DNA of 64,000 bases from an uncultured Candidatus Saccharibacteria bacterium (GCA_945873065.1 CAMCBN010000001.1:124001-188000), one strand, 5' to 3'; positions 42,076 through 51,940 are shown, counted from the first letter of the stretch. Program-made: numbers and translations. The notes: generated from the sequence alone by a model not told the origin.

Positions 42076-42197
42076 GAGATGATCGATGTATTTAGTCACT
42101 TAATACCAACCACTCTACTCGATCACCCACAAACTATAGCACTCTACTACTTAATATGCTAAAATGGTCCTGATCGTATACGATGATACGGTGTTTT

Positions 42198-42290
42198 GGA
42201 GGAGTACCCAAGTGGCTGAAGGGGACGGTTTGCTAAATCGTTAGTCCGGGGAGACCTGGAGCGGGAGTTCGAATCTCCCCTCCTCCGCCA
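42198..42290 (+). tRNA. tRNA-Ser(GCU)
   Basis: Acceptor GGAGGAG/CTCCTCC, anticodon loop TTGCTAA (anticodon GCU, reading AGC/AGU), long variable arm, T-stem GGGAG/CTCCC and an encoded CCA. Confidence 0.95.
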
Positions 42291-42299
42291 AGAAGAAGG

Positions 42300-42324
42300 C
42301 AGCCGAGTGGTTGTCGTTTTTTTG
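42300..42324 (+). terminator. Terminator after tRNA-Ser(GCU)
   Basis: Stem CAGCC/GGTTG with loop GAGT, then a run of seven T. Confidence 0.55.
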
Positions 42325-42402
42325 TGGCCAAATTTAACACAAGCGACCAAGCGATAGTATATTATTAATATCTCTAGGCTTGAGGCTATCCCACGATTCG
42401 GG

Positions 42403-42408
42403 TATACT
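42403..42408 (+). promoter_or_regulatory. -10 box, leaderless type, of the 187-aa membrane protein gene
   Basis: TATACT ends 6 nt before ATG 42415. Confidence 0.6.
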
Positions 42409-42414
42409 ATACAT

Positions 42415-42978
42415 ATGGATAAAGAAGGTCCTGTTTATTCGCAGTCGGAAGAGGTGCGTGTGCCGACTACTGGCGAGCCAGCGACGGCGACTTCTGCTTT
42501 TGAGGTCAAAGCCAGCGAGCCTATTTTGATCTGGCAAGAACGTGAAAAAACAGACACCAATCGCGATCAGCGGTGGTATGTATTATTCTCTATTGTAGTC
42601 GTATTTTTGTTTATCGTCTCTATCTGGTTGTTTAAATCCTTTACCTTCGCGCTACTCATCCCAGTGATGGCAGCAGCCCTACTCATATCGCTGCGTCGTC
42701 CTGCTGTCGCAATCAATTACACCGCTAGCTACACCAACATCACTATCGGTAGTCAGTCATACTTTTACACATCATTTAAATCATTTAGCGTCACCATTAA
42801 TCCAAATCAAAATTGGCTGACTCTCATCCCGCGCAAGCGATTCGCTATACCAGTAGTGGTTTATTTCCCAGAAGATATCGGCGAACAATTAGTCGATGTC
42901 GTCGCTAGTCAGCTCCCTATGAGCCAACACAAGCCAGATCTGCTTGAGAAGATTATTGCGTACTTACGCTTACAATAA
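42415..42978 (+). CDS. Two-helix membrane protein of unknown function
   Basis: A 187-aa protein. A hydrophilic N-terminal tail of about 55 residues is followed by two adjacent helices (FSIVVVFLFIVSIWLF and FALLIPVMAAALLISL), then a C-terminal domain that resembles small PH-like or YdbT-type domains (SYFYTSFKSFSVTI, IPRKRFAIPVVVYFP). No family can be named with confidence. It lies between tRNA genes with its own promoter. Confidence 0.68.
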   Translation: MDKEGPVYSQSEEVRVPTTGEPATATSAFEVKASEPILIWQEREKTDTNRDQRWYVLFSIVVVFLFIVSIWLFKSFTFALLIPVMAAALLISLRRPAVAINYTASYTNITIGSQSYFYTSFKSFSVTINPNQNWLTLIPRKRFAIPVVVYFPEDIGEQLVDVVASQLPMSQHKPDLLEKIIAYLRLQ

Positions 42979-43190
42979 GTTCGTCTAGCGCTGGATAGCT
43001 GGTCGTGAACAGCTAATTGTTTTAATGTTGCTACGTACTACGTACTGTTTATCGAAGTCGAGAATAATTTTCGTTAAGTTTCATAAACTACCCTGGTTTG
43101 CATTGTTTACATCTTTTGTGCTAAAATACGCCTAGATCGTTTGCAAAGTAATGTGGCTTTCATTAGTCTGCACGACGATTGGGTTTCTGT

Positions 43191-43267
43191 GCACTCGTAG
43201 CTCAGCTGGATAGAGCGTTGGCTTGCGGAGCCAAAGGTCGTGCGTTCGAATCGCGCCGAGTGTACCA
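43191..43267 (+). tRNA. tRNA-Arg(GCG)
   Basis: Acceptor GCACTCG pairs with CGAGTGT (G-U at the end), D-stem GCTC/GAGC, anticodon stem TTGGC/GCCAA with loop TTGCGGA (anticodon GCG), T-stem GTGCG/CGCGC, discriminator A and an encoded CCA. Most bacteria use ACG (modified to ICG) for these codons. Confidence 0.92.
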
Positions 43268-43351
43268 AGCAAAAAAGAGGTCATTCACCTCAGCAGCTAC
43301 TACTCAGACATCTTTTTTGCCCGGTATTTACCACAGAGAAGAGTTTTTATT

Positions 43352-44878
43352 ATGACTTCAGGTAGTATTGATAAACAAGTTAATCGCTTCATAGCTTGTA
43401 TAAGGCCGTATGTGAAGCCGTTTCTTTTGGTGTTTGCTATTTACTGTGTAGCGATGCTATCTATCTGGCGAGCTGGCGTATCGTATATTGATGACAACGG
43501 CCGAGCTATTGCGGGGTATGCTTGGATGACTGATTTCAACCGCTATTCACAGTCGATTTTATCGTATATCCTTAATGTTAGCGTCGAATTATCAGACATC
43601 TCTCCATTTCCACAAATCGTCGCCATGGCGTTTTTGGCAATATCAAGTGTGATCATCACCTACGTGTTTTGCAACAAACAGATCAAGACTCTGCCCTTGA
43701 TCTTATCGACCTTCATCGGCCTGTGCCCCTTCACTATCACTTGTTGGCTTTACAAATTCGATGCACCAGGTATGGCGCTCGGTGTATTGGCGAGTTCTAT
43801 CCCGATATTGTTTTGGCATAGCCTCACAGCATCATCACGGCCAAGGAAGTGGATTTTTGCAGCAGTTGTCACTCTAGCCAATCTTATGATTATGTGGACA
43901 AGCTATCAACCTTTTGGTGGTGTATTTCTCGTTTTGGGTATTGGCCTACTCTTCAAAGAGGTCATAGATAAAGCTCCTTGGCGTATCACTCTTGTCAAAA
44001 CAGTGTTTTTTTCGTGTCTGTACCTAACATCTGCTATTTTGTTTAAGCTCATCCCTGTTAACCCAGCCAGCTACCGAGCTACACCGATGATAAAACCGCC
44101 CCAGATTTTGCATGGTCTACTCGCTAACGTCCATAAACACACCGAAACTATTTTATCGATACTTAACCCAGAATGGTCGTTTTGGCTAATCGTGCTAGCT
44201 ATTTGGTTTGGTTTATCACTTTTTATATATTCTCGACGCAAGAAAATAGCTCGCGTCATCGATTTAGGCGCGGGTGCGCTGTTCGTCGTTTTGGCTGTAC
44301 CTTTGTCGTTTGGTGCATTGCTGTTTTTGCAGACACCAGATTTTAGTAGTCGATTTTTGGCTGGAACAGGGGCGGTGTTGGCGGTCATGGCTATCATGAT
44401 GACTAGAAATATCCATGCTCGCTGGCAAATGATCGTCAGCGGAGCACCTGCACTAGTTTTGCTATACTCTTTCATGGTATTTGCCTGGGCATTCGGGAAT
44501 GGTTTGGCCGACCAATACCAATACGCAACATTTCGTACCAACACCCTAGCCGGTGATCTTGCACGGCTCTATCCTACCGTTGGCCATTTCGCCGACTCCA
44601 AACTGCAAATCCAAGGGCGAATCGGCTACAGCCAGGTCATGGAGCATGTATCGAAAGAATATCCGATCATCAGCAACACGATCCTCAGTGACCAAGATGG
44701 GTTAGCAGATCAAGCCTGGGGCACATTTCGCCTTCGCTACTATTATAAACGCGGTCAAGATTTCACCGGTGTATGGTCGCAGCACTGGGATTGTCGCAAA
44801 ATGCCAATAAAGCTCGATACTTTTTATCATACTATCAGATCTAACTCACACGATAAGATGTGCGTAGTGCTAAAATAA
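43352..44878 (+). CDS. GtrII-like glucosyltransferase family membrane protein
   Basis: A 508-aa polytopic protein with ten or so helices. The N-terminal part is characteristic: a helix, then SYIDDNGRAIAGYAWM and the NRYSQSILSYILN stretch, matching the acidic DDxGR motif of GtrII-type glucosyltransferases that modify surface polysaccharides from lipid-linked sugar. The C-terminal extracytoplasmic domain holds two cysteines (WDCRKM and KMCVVL). ATG 43352 is preferred to the in-frame codon at 43223, which lies inside tRNA-Arg. The tRNA is 84 bp upstream, without a terminator between. Confidence 0.72.
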   Translation: MTSGSIDKQVNRFIACIRPYVKPFLLVFAIYCVAMLSIWRAGVSYIDDNGRAIAGYAWMTDFNRYSQSILSYILNVSVELSDISPFPQIVAMAFLAISSVIITYVFCNKQIKTLPLILSTFIGLCPFTITCWLYKFDAPGMALGVLASSIPILFWHSLTASSRPRKWIFAAVVTLANLMIMWTSYQPFGGVFLVLGIGLLFKEVIDKAPWRITLVKTVFFSCLYLTSAILFKLIPVNPASYRATPMIKPPQILHGLLANVHKHTETILSILNPEWSFWLIVLAIWFGLSLFIYSRRKKIARVIDLGAGALFVVLAVPLSFGALLFLQTPDFSSRFLAGTGAVLAVMAIMMTRNIHARWQMIVSGAPALVLLYSFMVFAWAFGNGLADQYQYATFRTNTLAGDLARLYPTVGHFADSKLQIQGRIGYSQVMEHVSKEYPIISNTILSDQDGLADQAWGTFRLRYYYKRGQDFTGVWSQHWDCRKMPIKLDTFYHTIRSNSHDKMCVVLK

Positions 44879-45161
44879 GAAATTAACCAAGCTAATCGGG
44901 ATCTGCTACCCCTGCCATTATTTTACTATTATTACTTTTCGTCTGCCAAACAACTGCTAAACTAACTCAAAATTTTTGAGACCAATCATGGCCCAAAGGC
45001 TTATGTCTAAGATAAAACGTATTGACTTATAGCCACTCCGACATCTCTGCTCGTGCTTGACTTTTATCGAAGTCACGGGGCCGCAAAAGCTAAGATCACA
45101 ATTGAGTCACATCAAAATGATAAAACACTTCCCAAGCTCCCCTTACCTGGCCTAGAGATAC
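44879..45161. other. Gap between the GtrII-like and beta-helix genes, no gene seen
   Basis: About 340 bp between convergent genes. Apart from the terminator at 45162-45191, I see no ORF, promoter or repeat here. Confidence 0.5.
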
Positions 45162-45191
45162 AAAACAAGCCCCGCTGAGGGGCCTGTTTTC
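45162..45191 (-). terminator. Terminator of the beta-helix gene
   Basis: GCCCC/GGGGC stem extended by AAAACA pairing on each side, ending in TTTTG on the minus strand. Confidence 0.75.
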
Positions 45192-45220
45192 TTATTTTAA
45201 CTCTGCTACTGATACTAGTA

Positions 45221-48079
45221 CTAGTTGTACCGTGTATCAAGTGAATCGAGTCGTGGCTTGATAGCGCTAACTGCCTGTTTGTCATCATTCGTCAGCCGAA
45301 TGCCACCCAAGCGCAGTCGCTTCAATGCAGTGAAACGTTGCAATAGATCAGTGTGTGCCAACTTTGTTTTGTGGCTATAGTCATAAGTCGACAATGTTTT
45401 CAAAGTCGGTGCACTAGCTGTGATATCAGCAATGTCAATCTCTGCTAGAGCATCGCCACCAGAAAGCGATAGATATCGTAACTCTGATAGGTTCACTAGT
45501 GGTTTTGTCGAACGAATCGGATTGCCAGAAATCCGGATCAGCTTCAGCTTGGTCAATTTCGCGATCGAATCAAGCGACTGGATCTTATTGCCAAATGCCG
45601 TCAATGATGTAAGCTGTGTCAACTCTGCAATCGGCTGCAATGTTGTCAAATTGTTATTGTCTACACTGAGCCAATCAAGACGATGAGCAGCCTCTAGACC
45701 AGTCAAGTCTGCGACTTTTTTGCTATTAGGAGCATCTTTGGGTAGATTCAGATCAAGCCCTGTCACCGTATTCATCTCAGCTGCAGTGATCTGCTGATCG
45801 GCCGAACGTTGTTTGTGTGTCGTTCGTGCCAACACGCGATTAATAGCCGCACGCAAATTTGTGTCTGGTACTGCTACGACCGCATCCTTTTGCTTGTTTG
45901 CTGTATTGTTTTTCGGTGACGATTGTTGCGGCTGAGATGGCTTCGTCGGAGCTGATGGCGAAGTTTTCGATTGAGGCTGTGATGATTGTGGCGTAGTCTG
46001 TTGTGAAGATGCGATATTATTTCCACTAAAGTGCGGATTTACCAAAGCACCACGGTCTACAGCTACGCCAGCCTTGACTTTTTGTCCTGTCGGGTCGATA
46101 GCTCGAGCTACATCTTGCGGTAGCGGTGTACCAGATTGTTTAGCAGCGCTAGAGCCTTTCAGCTGGTAGTTACTAGTATTATATTCTCTGTTCCCTGCAG
46201 CTTCTTTGACGAAATGAGGATTATCTACCTGGCTACCCATCAAATCAAGTGAGTGAACTTCCTTACCCTGCACTGATGGCGATATACCAGCGTCTTGTTG
46301 GATCTCTCGTGGTGCTTTATATACCGTGTCGGTTTTGCCAGGACGCGATTGAAGATCCCAAACTGAGAAATTCGTGTCCTTTGTGTCTCGGTAGTATGCG
46401 TTATAATCTATACCTTTGACCATCTGGTTGGCATCAACTGTTGACCCATCTTGCTTTTTGGCTCCTTCGATACGCACTGCATAAGCTCGTTTGTATTCAG
46501 AACCTTGCTTATCGGCATTGTCCCAGGCTCGCGACGACACGATATTGTTGTAGATTTCTGCCTGTGTCAGCTTCCAACTCAGCCCCTTACTTTGCGACCA
46601 CTGTTCTGGTGCTATACAACGCCCATTTCGTGCAGCATTACAACCGTTACTACGACTATCCTCGAACAGATAAATCGGTCGGTATGAGCGCGAGATTGTA
46701 TTGTTGTATAGCTTAGTGCTATCACTGCTCGAGACACGGATACCAGTACCAGCCCCTTCGATAATATTTGAGGCAATGGTACCTCTACTCGAAACCTCAT
46801 AAAAGATCGCGATCGGTGTATTGACGAAAAAGTTATTGGTAATGTTGGTGTTGATACAACCCTCATCACACCAAAAGCCAGGTGTACTATTTTTCTCTAC
46901 TACCTCTGGACGCGAGCTGACTACTGGTGAACCTGCATTATCGATCGTATTACCCCGGAAAGTCGTGTTTTCGGCGTGAGTCACCTTGATGTCTGACACC
47001 GTACAATACGCACCACAGTTCACAGTCTCAAAGCCTGCTGCATTATTACGCGAAAAAGTATTTCCCTCGAAAGTCGATCCATGAGCTCGATTAGCGCCCA
47101 AGCCAGTACCTCCGTTATCAAGGAAACGGCTATTTGTCACTGTGCTACCTGCGGCACTATCAAAGAAAAGGCCAGTCGAAGAGTTCTGAGCGATGATTGC
47201 ATCTTGTACTTTGGCATTTCGACCATTGATAGACACTGCCACTGGGCCAGAAAGATCGCCTAATACAGGGTCCTTAAAGCCCCATACTTGATTCGGTGCA
47301 TACTGAGCTATATTAATACCCTTCAACGAAAAGCCCTGGTTAACTGCTGTAAAAGCCCTAGTCCGCTGTGAGATCTCTGTCGTACCTGCCGTTGGGTCAG
47401 AGCCTACATAGTACGTCACCGAATCCTGCCGGCCAACGTTATAACCAGCGGTGTTATTATTAGCTACTTTGAGTGTTGTCGGTGTATTGTCTTGGACGAA
47501 GAATTTTCCTGCGGTCACCTCATTTTTATTGGCGACTTGTGCCAGTGGCTTATCATCAATAAACACCTGCTCTGGATAGGCGGCAACACCCTCTACGCTC
47601 GGGTCGGCATTAACCGTACAAACATGACAAAAATTCTGGTAATTTCCTGTCGACTTCCAGAGATTGCCTTCACGCACCCAATTCGTAGCTACATCACTAC
47701 CCTTGAGCCATACTTCAGCACCTGGTGCAGCCTGGAGAGTAATGTTGTTTTTCGTAATATAAAAATGCGCTTCGCGGTAGATACCACTCTTAGCCACCAC
47801 TGTGCCACCGTCCTTGACTGCTGAAAGTGCCTTGGCAAACGTTGCGTAAGGCGAACCTTCGCTGCCGTTACCAGACGAGTCGTTCCCACTTGGTGCGACC
47901 CACGCAACATTGCTTGATGGTACAGCATGCTGCGATTTGATAAAGGTATAATTTTTATTAAGTTGCGTCGCGTTAGCTGTGTTTAACCCATATAATAGCG
48001 AGCCAACCGCAACTCCACAAACAACGATGCCAGCCGCTAATCTCCGTACTACACTACGCTTTTGACGTCTGATCTTCAT
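45221..48079 (-). CDS. Secreted beta-helix protein with C-terminal leucine-rich repeats
   Basis: A 952-aa surface protein. Signal peptide at residues 10-38 (VVRRLAAGIVVCGVAVGSLLYG; ANATQ). From about 50 to 690 lies a right-handed beta-helix of the pectate-lyase/DUF1565 type (WVAPSGNDSSGNGSEGSPYATFAKAL; many NxFxxN-like rungs). A Gln/Ser/Pro-rich linker follows (about 700-745), then leucine-rich repeats of the internalin type (LTGLEAAHRLDWLSVDNNNLT; LTSLTAFGNKIQSLDSI). It carries no membrane anchor. The role is probably adhesion or polysaccharide binding. GGAGGA precedes the ATG. Confidence 0.82.
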   Translation of the reverse strand: MKIRRQKRSVVRRLAAGIVVCGVAVGSLLYGLNTANATQLNKNYTFIKSQHAVPSSNVAWVAPSGNDSSGNGSEGSPYATFAKALSAVKDGGTVVAKSGIYREAHFYITKNNITLQAAPGAEVWLKGSDVATNWVREGNLWKSTGNYQNFCHVCTVNADPSVEGVAAYPEQVFIDDKPLAQVANKNEVTAGKFFVQDNTPTTLKVANNNTAGYNVGRQDSVTYYVGSDPTAGTTEISQRTRAFTAVNQGFSLKGINIAQYAPNQVWGFKDPVLGDLSGPVAVSINGRNAKVQDAIIAQNSSTGLFFDSAAGSTVTNSRFLDNGGTGLGANRAHGSTFEGNTFSRNNAAGFETVNCGAYCTVSDIKVTHAENTTFRGNTIDNAGSPVVSSRPEVVEKNSTPGFWCDEGCINTNITNNFFVNTPIAIFYEVSSRGTIASNIIEGAGTGIRVSSSDSTKLYNNTISRSYRPIYLFEDSRSNGCNAARNGRCIAPEQWSQSKGLSWKLTQAEIYNNIVSSRAWDNADKQGSEYKRAYAVRIEGAKKQDGSTVDANQMVKGIDYNAYYRDTKDTNFSVWDLQSRPGKTDTVYKAPREIQQDAGISPSVQGKEVHSLDLMGSQVDNPHFVKEAAGNREYNTSNYQLKGSSAAKQSGTPLPQDVARAIDPTGQKVKAGVAVDRGALVNPHFSGNNIASSQQTTPQSSQPQSKTSPSAPTKPSQPQQSSPKNNTANKQKDAVVAVPDTNLRAAINRVLARTTHKQRSADQQITAAEMNTVTGLDLNLPKDAPNSKKVADLTGLEAAHRLDWLSVDNNNLTTLQPIAELTQLTSLTAFGNKIQSLDSIAKLTKLKLIRISGNPIRSTKPLVNLSELRYLSLSGGDALAEIDIADITASAPTLKTLSTYDYSHKTKLAHTDLLQRFTALKRLRLGGIRLTNDDKQAVSAIKPRLDSLDTRYN

Positions 48080-48179
48080 GTTTTCCTCCGATAGAGTTTA
48101 ATTAATGTGCAGCCCATTACTTATTGTACCATTACGACACATACTCACCAAATATACCAATAGATATTATTAATGAATA

Positions 48180-48199
48180 CAAAAACCCGGCTATACCGG
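48180..48199 (-). terminator. Terminator after tRNA-Ser(CGA)
   Basis: CCCGG/CCGGG stem with loop TATAG and a TTTTT run on the minus strand. Confidence 0.75.
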
Positions 48200-48211
48200 G
48201 CGTCTGCTTTT

Positions 48212-48301
48212 GTGGCGGAGAGAGAGGGATTCGAACCCTCGATAGGGAAACCCTATACCGCTTTTCGAGAGCGGCCAGTTCAACCACTCCTGCACCTCTC
48301 C
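48212..48301 (-). tRNA. tRNA-Ser(CGA)
   Basis: Acceptor GGAGAGG/TCTCTCC (one G-U), anticodon stem CCGCT/AGCGG with loop CTCGAAA (anticodon CGA), a long variable arm, and an encoded CCA. Confidence 0.95.
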
Positions 48302-48387
48302 GTGTGGTCTTATTTGTATTGTAACAAACTACCACATTCTTCGCTAGATATACCTGATTTAGGGTCGCTACATACACTAGACGATGC

Positions 48388-48393
48388 TATGAT
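48388..48393 (+). promoter_or_regulatory. -10 box of the HIT gene, leaderless type
   Basis: TATGAT ends 6 nt before ATG 48400. Confidence 0.5.
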
Positions 48394-48399
48394 ATAAGT

Positions 48400-48834
48400 A
48401 TGGCTGATTCAATTTTTACGAAAATCATCAATGGCGACATCCCGGCTCGTATTATCTACCGCGATAACGAGGTAGTCGCCTTCCTTGATGTGAACCCACT
48501 CAGTAATGGGCACACGTTGGTAGTGCCCCGGCGACAAATCGATTCACTTTGGGATCTGCCAGACCAATCGTATTGTCATCTTTGGACCGTAGCCCGACGA
48601 ATCGCTACTCACATGAAAACTGTGCTCAAACCCGAGCGAGTCGGTATTATCGTAGAAGGATTCGATGTACCACACGCGCATATCCATCTGGTGCCACTAT
48701 ACGATCGATCGGTATTACGACTACATCACGATTATCCGGTTGACCTGTCAGATTCTGCACTCGATTCGATCGCTGCACGATTGACAAAAGACCTCACCGC
48801 CACGCCGGTCGATTTCGACGAGGCCAATTCGTGA
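48400..48834 (+). CDS. HIT family nucleotide-binding protein
   Basis: A 144-aa histidine-triad protein: SIFTKIINGDIPARIIYRDNEVVAFLD at the start and the HxHxH motif (PHAHIHLVPLY) near residue 90. Family members hydrolyse AMP-lysine, AMP-linked substrates or Ap4A; the exact substrate is unknown. It overlaps rlmH by GTGA. Confidence 0.95.
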   Translation: MADSIFTKIINGDIPARIIYRDNEVVAFLDVNPLSNGHTLVVPRRQIDSLWDLPDQSYCHLWTVARRIATHMKTVLKPERVGIIVEGFDVPHAHIHLVPLYDRSVLRLHHDYPVDLSDSALDSIAARLTKDLTATPVDFDEANS

Positions 48835-49286
48835 ATATTATCACTATCGGTAAACGCCATGAACCATGGCTTCGCGATGGCATTGAGCGTTACCAGCGCC
48901 GCCTAATCGGCCCGTGGCAGCTCACTTGGATATTACTACCAGCTAGTCACCAACAAACCGAACAAGCTAGCCGTCAGTCCGAATCGCAACATATCTTACG
49001 AAAAATTAAATCATCAGATTACGTCATTTTACTCGACGAACGAGGCAAACTATACGACTCCCCTGCCCTAGCTCAACAACTTCACCATGTCTTACAGCGC
49101 ACGCATGATATTACCTTCGTTATCGGTGGTGCCTATGGGGTATCACCTGAATTGCTACAACGCGCCGATACCGTGTGGTCTCTTTCATCATTAGTGTTTC
49201 CCCACCAAATTGTTCGCCTCTTGGTAGTCGAACAATTATATCGCTGCCAACAAATCATCGCTGGCCATCCGTATCATCATGAATAA
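48831..49286 (+). CDS. rlmH: 23S rRNA pseudouridine(1915)-N3 methyltransferase RlmH
   Basis: A 151-aa SPOUT methyltransferase acting on 23S rRNA helix 69. LDERGKLYDSPALAQQL and FVIGGAYGVSPELLQRAD (SAM-binding knot region) are typical; the C-terminus has QIVRLLVVEQLYRCQQI. The length matches the family. It starts at GTG 48831, overlapping the HIT stop, so the two are translated together. Confidence 0.95.
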   Translation: MNIITIGKRHEPWLRDGIERYQRRLIGPWQLTWILLPASHQQTEQASRQSESQHILRKIKSSDYVILLDERGKLYDSPALAQQLHHVLQRTHDITFVIGGAYGVSPELLQRADTVWSLSSLVFPHQIVRLLVVEQLYRCQQIIAGHPYHHE

Positions 49287-49333
49287 TTGACAATATTCTT
49301 CAATGTATAGTGAATAGACTAAACGCCCATTCA

Positions 49334-51883
49334 CTATCCGATCACATCAAGTTCATTCACCAGACGTTCGATCAATCCTTGTGTTGATTTCAGTTGTTGT
49401 CGTGACTCCTCTACTAGATGGGCTGGCGCTTGGCTAACATATCGCTCATTGTCCAGTCGGCCTTGTAGCTTCGCCGCCTGCGCTCGCGCTTCTACTAAGC
49501 GTTTTTCGAGATTCGTCTGGTGCTCATAGAGAACTTCTTCGCTGACATCTAGCCATGCATCGCGCCCACTCGCAGCAAGTCGCAATCCTCGAGCCGTGTC
49601 GACCGATTTGACCTCCTTCAGCCGTGCTAGCCGCCGGACTAATTCAGTGTTTTCAGCGATCAATGAGTCATCGCCATACAACAAAGTGTATCGATCATTA
49701 CCAGGCAATTCACTCATTACATATCGCGCCTCAGCGACGAGCTTTTTCAGGCGACTGAATTCCGCCGCCTGTAATTCATTATAAGCACACACACTCGGGT
49801 ATGATGCTTGCGCCACCAAATCATCATGCCAGCTCAATGCCTGCCAAATAGTTTCAGTCACAAACGGAGCAAATGGGTGCGCTAGTCGCAAGCAAGTATC
49901 GAGCACCCACACCAACATATCAGTGTGTGTCTCTACCTTAGACGCTTCGATATACCAATCCGCCACATCATCCCAGACTACATGATACAGCGTCTCAAAC
50001 GCTTCAGCGAACCGATATTCTGCTATCTGTTGCTCGATCAATGTACCTGCCCGACCTAGCTGACGTACTACCCAATGATCTGCCATTGATTGCGGTTCAG
50101 GTAGTTGTACCGATCGCGCTTGGCCAACTTGTGCTTCGACGAAACGAGCAATGTTCCACAACTTATTACAAAAATTCCGCGCCGCCACGACTTTGCCAGC
50201 GTTAAATGCTTGAGGTTGAGCTGCCGAACGGCTAGCGATAATCCCCATTCGTAGTGCATCCGAGCCATATTGACTGATCGCCTCCATCGGGTTGATCACA
50301 TTACCTTTGCTCTTACTCATTTTTTGCCCATGCTCATCTAGCACCAAACCGTGTAGATACACATGTCGAAACGGTACTTGGCCAGTCCGATATACGCCAA
50401 GCATAATCATTCGTGCCACCCACGCAAAAAGAATATCTCCCGCCGTCTCCATTACCTGGTTTGGGTAAAACTTCGCTAATTGCCCGCCACTCAAATAATC
50501 AGTCGTAATATACGGCCACTGGCCACTACTAAACCAAGTATCGAGCGTATCCTCTTCTCGTTTATATGTTGTACCATTTACAACTATCTCTTGTTGATCG
50601 ACCCGAGTATCAAATATCCAGTCTGTCGGGTCATCAATGTTTTGAAAAGCCGGTATCGGAATACCCCATGGGATTTGCCGACTAATATTCCAATCTTTTA
50701 ATTCACGCAAATACGCCACCAATACCTTCGATTTATTGGCTGGTGTAAAAGCCACCTCACCCTGCTCGATCGCCGCGATCGCTTTTTCGGCTAATGGTTG
50801 CATCCGGACAAACCATTGCTCTTTCACCATTGGCTGAATGACTGTGCCACATTTGTAACAATGACCCACCGAATGCTCGATACTCTCCTCCCCTCGCAAG
50901 AACTCTTCTTTTTCTAGCGCCTCAAGGACACGTTGACGAGATTCATCGACTGACAATCCAACGAACTCATCCGGCACATTCATCATCGTGCCGTTTATAT
51001 CGACTATCTGAATCGTTGGTAAATCATGACGTTGTCCGATTTCGAAGTCATTCGGATCGTGTGCTGGGGTGATCTTCACTGCACCAGTACCATAATTCAT
51101 ATCTACATATTCATCAGCTACGATCGGTATTTCTCGATTCACTAGCGGTAGCAGTGCCTTAGTGCCGATCAGTTTCGCATAGCGCGCATCATTAGGGTTC
51201 ACTGCGATGGCTGTATCACCGAGCATAGTCTCTGGGCGCGTCGTCGCGACAACGATCTCACCGATGTGATTGAGCAGTGGATAAGCGATTTTCCATAATT
51301 TCGATTTTTCTGTCTCGTACTCTACCTCTATATCAGCGAAACTAGTCTGATGCTTGGGGCAAAAATTAACGATTCGCTCCCCACGGTAGATCAATCCATC
51401 CGACCACATCTTCTCGAAAGTACCATACACAGTATCAATCACCTTCTGATCAAGCGTAAAGACTAGATCATCCCAGTCCGCCCCAACACCCAGAGCGCGT
51501 AATTGCAACTCCATATCACCACGTTTTTTATCTACAAAATCCCACACCTGAGCGTATAATTCATCGCGACTATAATCGAAACGACTTTTGCCCTGTTTGT
51601 CGAGTTCCCTTTCGTATACCACCCATGTTTCGAAACCAGCATGATCAGCTCCTGGTATATAAACGGCATCATCGCCTTTCATCCGATGGTAGCGCACCAA
51701 AATGTCCTGAATAGCTGATCCCAAGGCGTGCCCAACGTGCAAATTACCGTTTGCGTTCGGTGGTGGCATAACGATACTATACGGCGTACCCTGCCCAGTC
51801 GGTTTGAACACTCCGGCACTCTCCCACATTGCATAGATGTTTGGTTCAAATTCATTTGGTGTATAAGTTTTGGCAAGATTCAT
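49334..51883 (-). CDS. valS: Valyl-tRNA synthetase
   Basis: An 849-aa class I synthetase with HVGHA in NLHVGHALGS, the editing domain with TTRPETMLGDTAIAV, KMSKS in GQKMSKSKGN, an anticodon-binding domain and the C-terminal coiled coil (VEARAQAAKLQGRLDNERYV). AAAGGA stands before the ATG. The 255-bp upstream gap has no T-box signature but holds a repeated palindrome. Confidence 0.97.
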   Translation of the reverse strand: MNLAKTYTPNEFEPNIYAMWESAGVFKPTGQGTPYSIVMPPPNANGNLHVGHALGSAIQDILVRYHRMKGDDAVYIPGADHAGFETWVVYERELDKQGKSRFDYSRDELYAQVWDFVDKKRGDMELQLRALGVGADWDDLVFTLDQKVIDTVYGTFEKMWSDGLIYRGERIVNFCPKHQTSFADIEVEYETEKSKLWKIAYPLLNHIGEIVVATTRPETMLGDTAIAVNPNDARYAKLIGTKALLPLVNREIPIVADEYVDMNYGTGAVKITPAHDPNDFEIGQRHDLPTIQIVDINGTMMNVPDEFVGLSVDESRQRVLEALEKEEFLRGEESIEHSVGHCYKCGTVIQPMVKEQWFVRMQPLAEKAIAAIEQGEVAFTPANKSKVLVAYLRELKDWNISRQIPWGIPIPAFQNIDDPTDWIFDTRVDQQEIVVNGTTYKREEDTLDTWFSSGQWPYITTDYLSGGQLAKFYPNQVMETAGDILFAWVARMIMLGVYRTGQVPFRHVYLHGLVLDEHGQKMSKSKGNVINPMEAISQYGSDALRMGIIASRSAAQPQAFNAGKVVAARNFCNKLWNIARFVEAQVGQARSVQLPEPQSMADHWVVRQLGRAGTLIEQQIAEYRFAEAFETLYHVVWDDVADWYIEASKVETHTDMLVWVLDTCLRLAHPFAPFVTETIWQALSWHDDLVAQASYPSVCAYNELQAAEFSRLKKLVAEARYVMSELPGNDRYTLLYGDDSLIAENTELVRRLARLKEVKSVDTARGLRLAASGRDAWLDVSEEVLYEHQTNLEKRLVEARAQAAKLQGRLDNERYVSQAPAHLVEESRQQLKSTQGLIERLVNELDVIG

Positions 51884-51924
51884 ATTAGCATCCTTTTCAC
51901 TGATCTACATATACTATCTACTAG

Positions 51925-51940
51925 TTTTTCACGGGAAAAT
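51925..51940. repeat. TTTTCACGGGAAAAT repeat upstream of valS (copy 1)
   Basis: TTTTTCACGGGAAAAT is a near-palindrome (TTTTC/GAAAA). A copy lies at 52098-52112. The first is in the valS leader region. Confidence 0.5.

Noticed and set aside
42299-42313. A tRNA-Ser D-arm fragment after tRNA-Ser(GCU)
   Set aside because: The CCGAGTGGTTG word looks like a serine tRNA, but it forms a short hairpin followed by seven T and is better read as a terminator.
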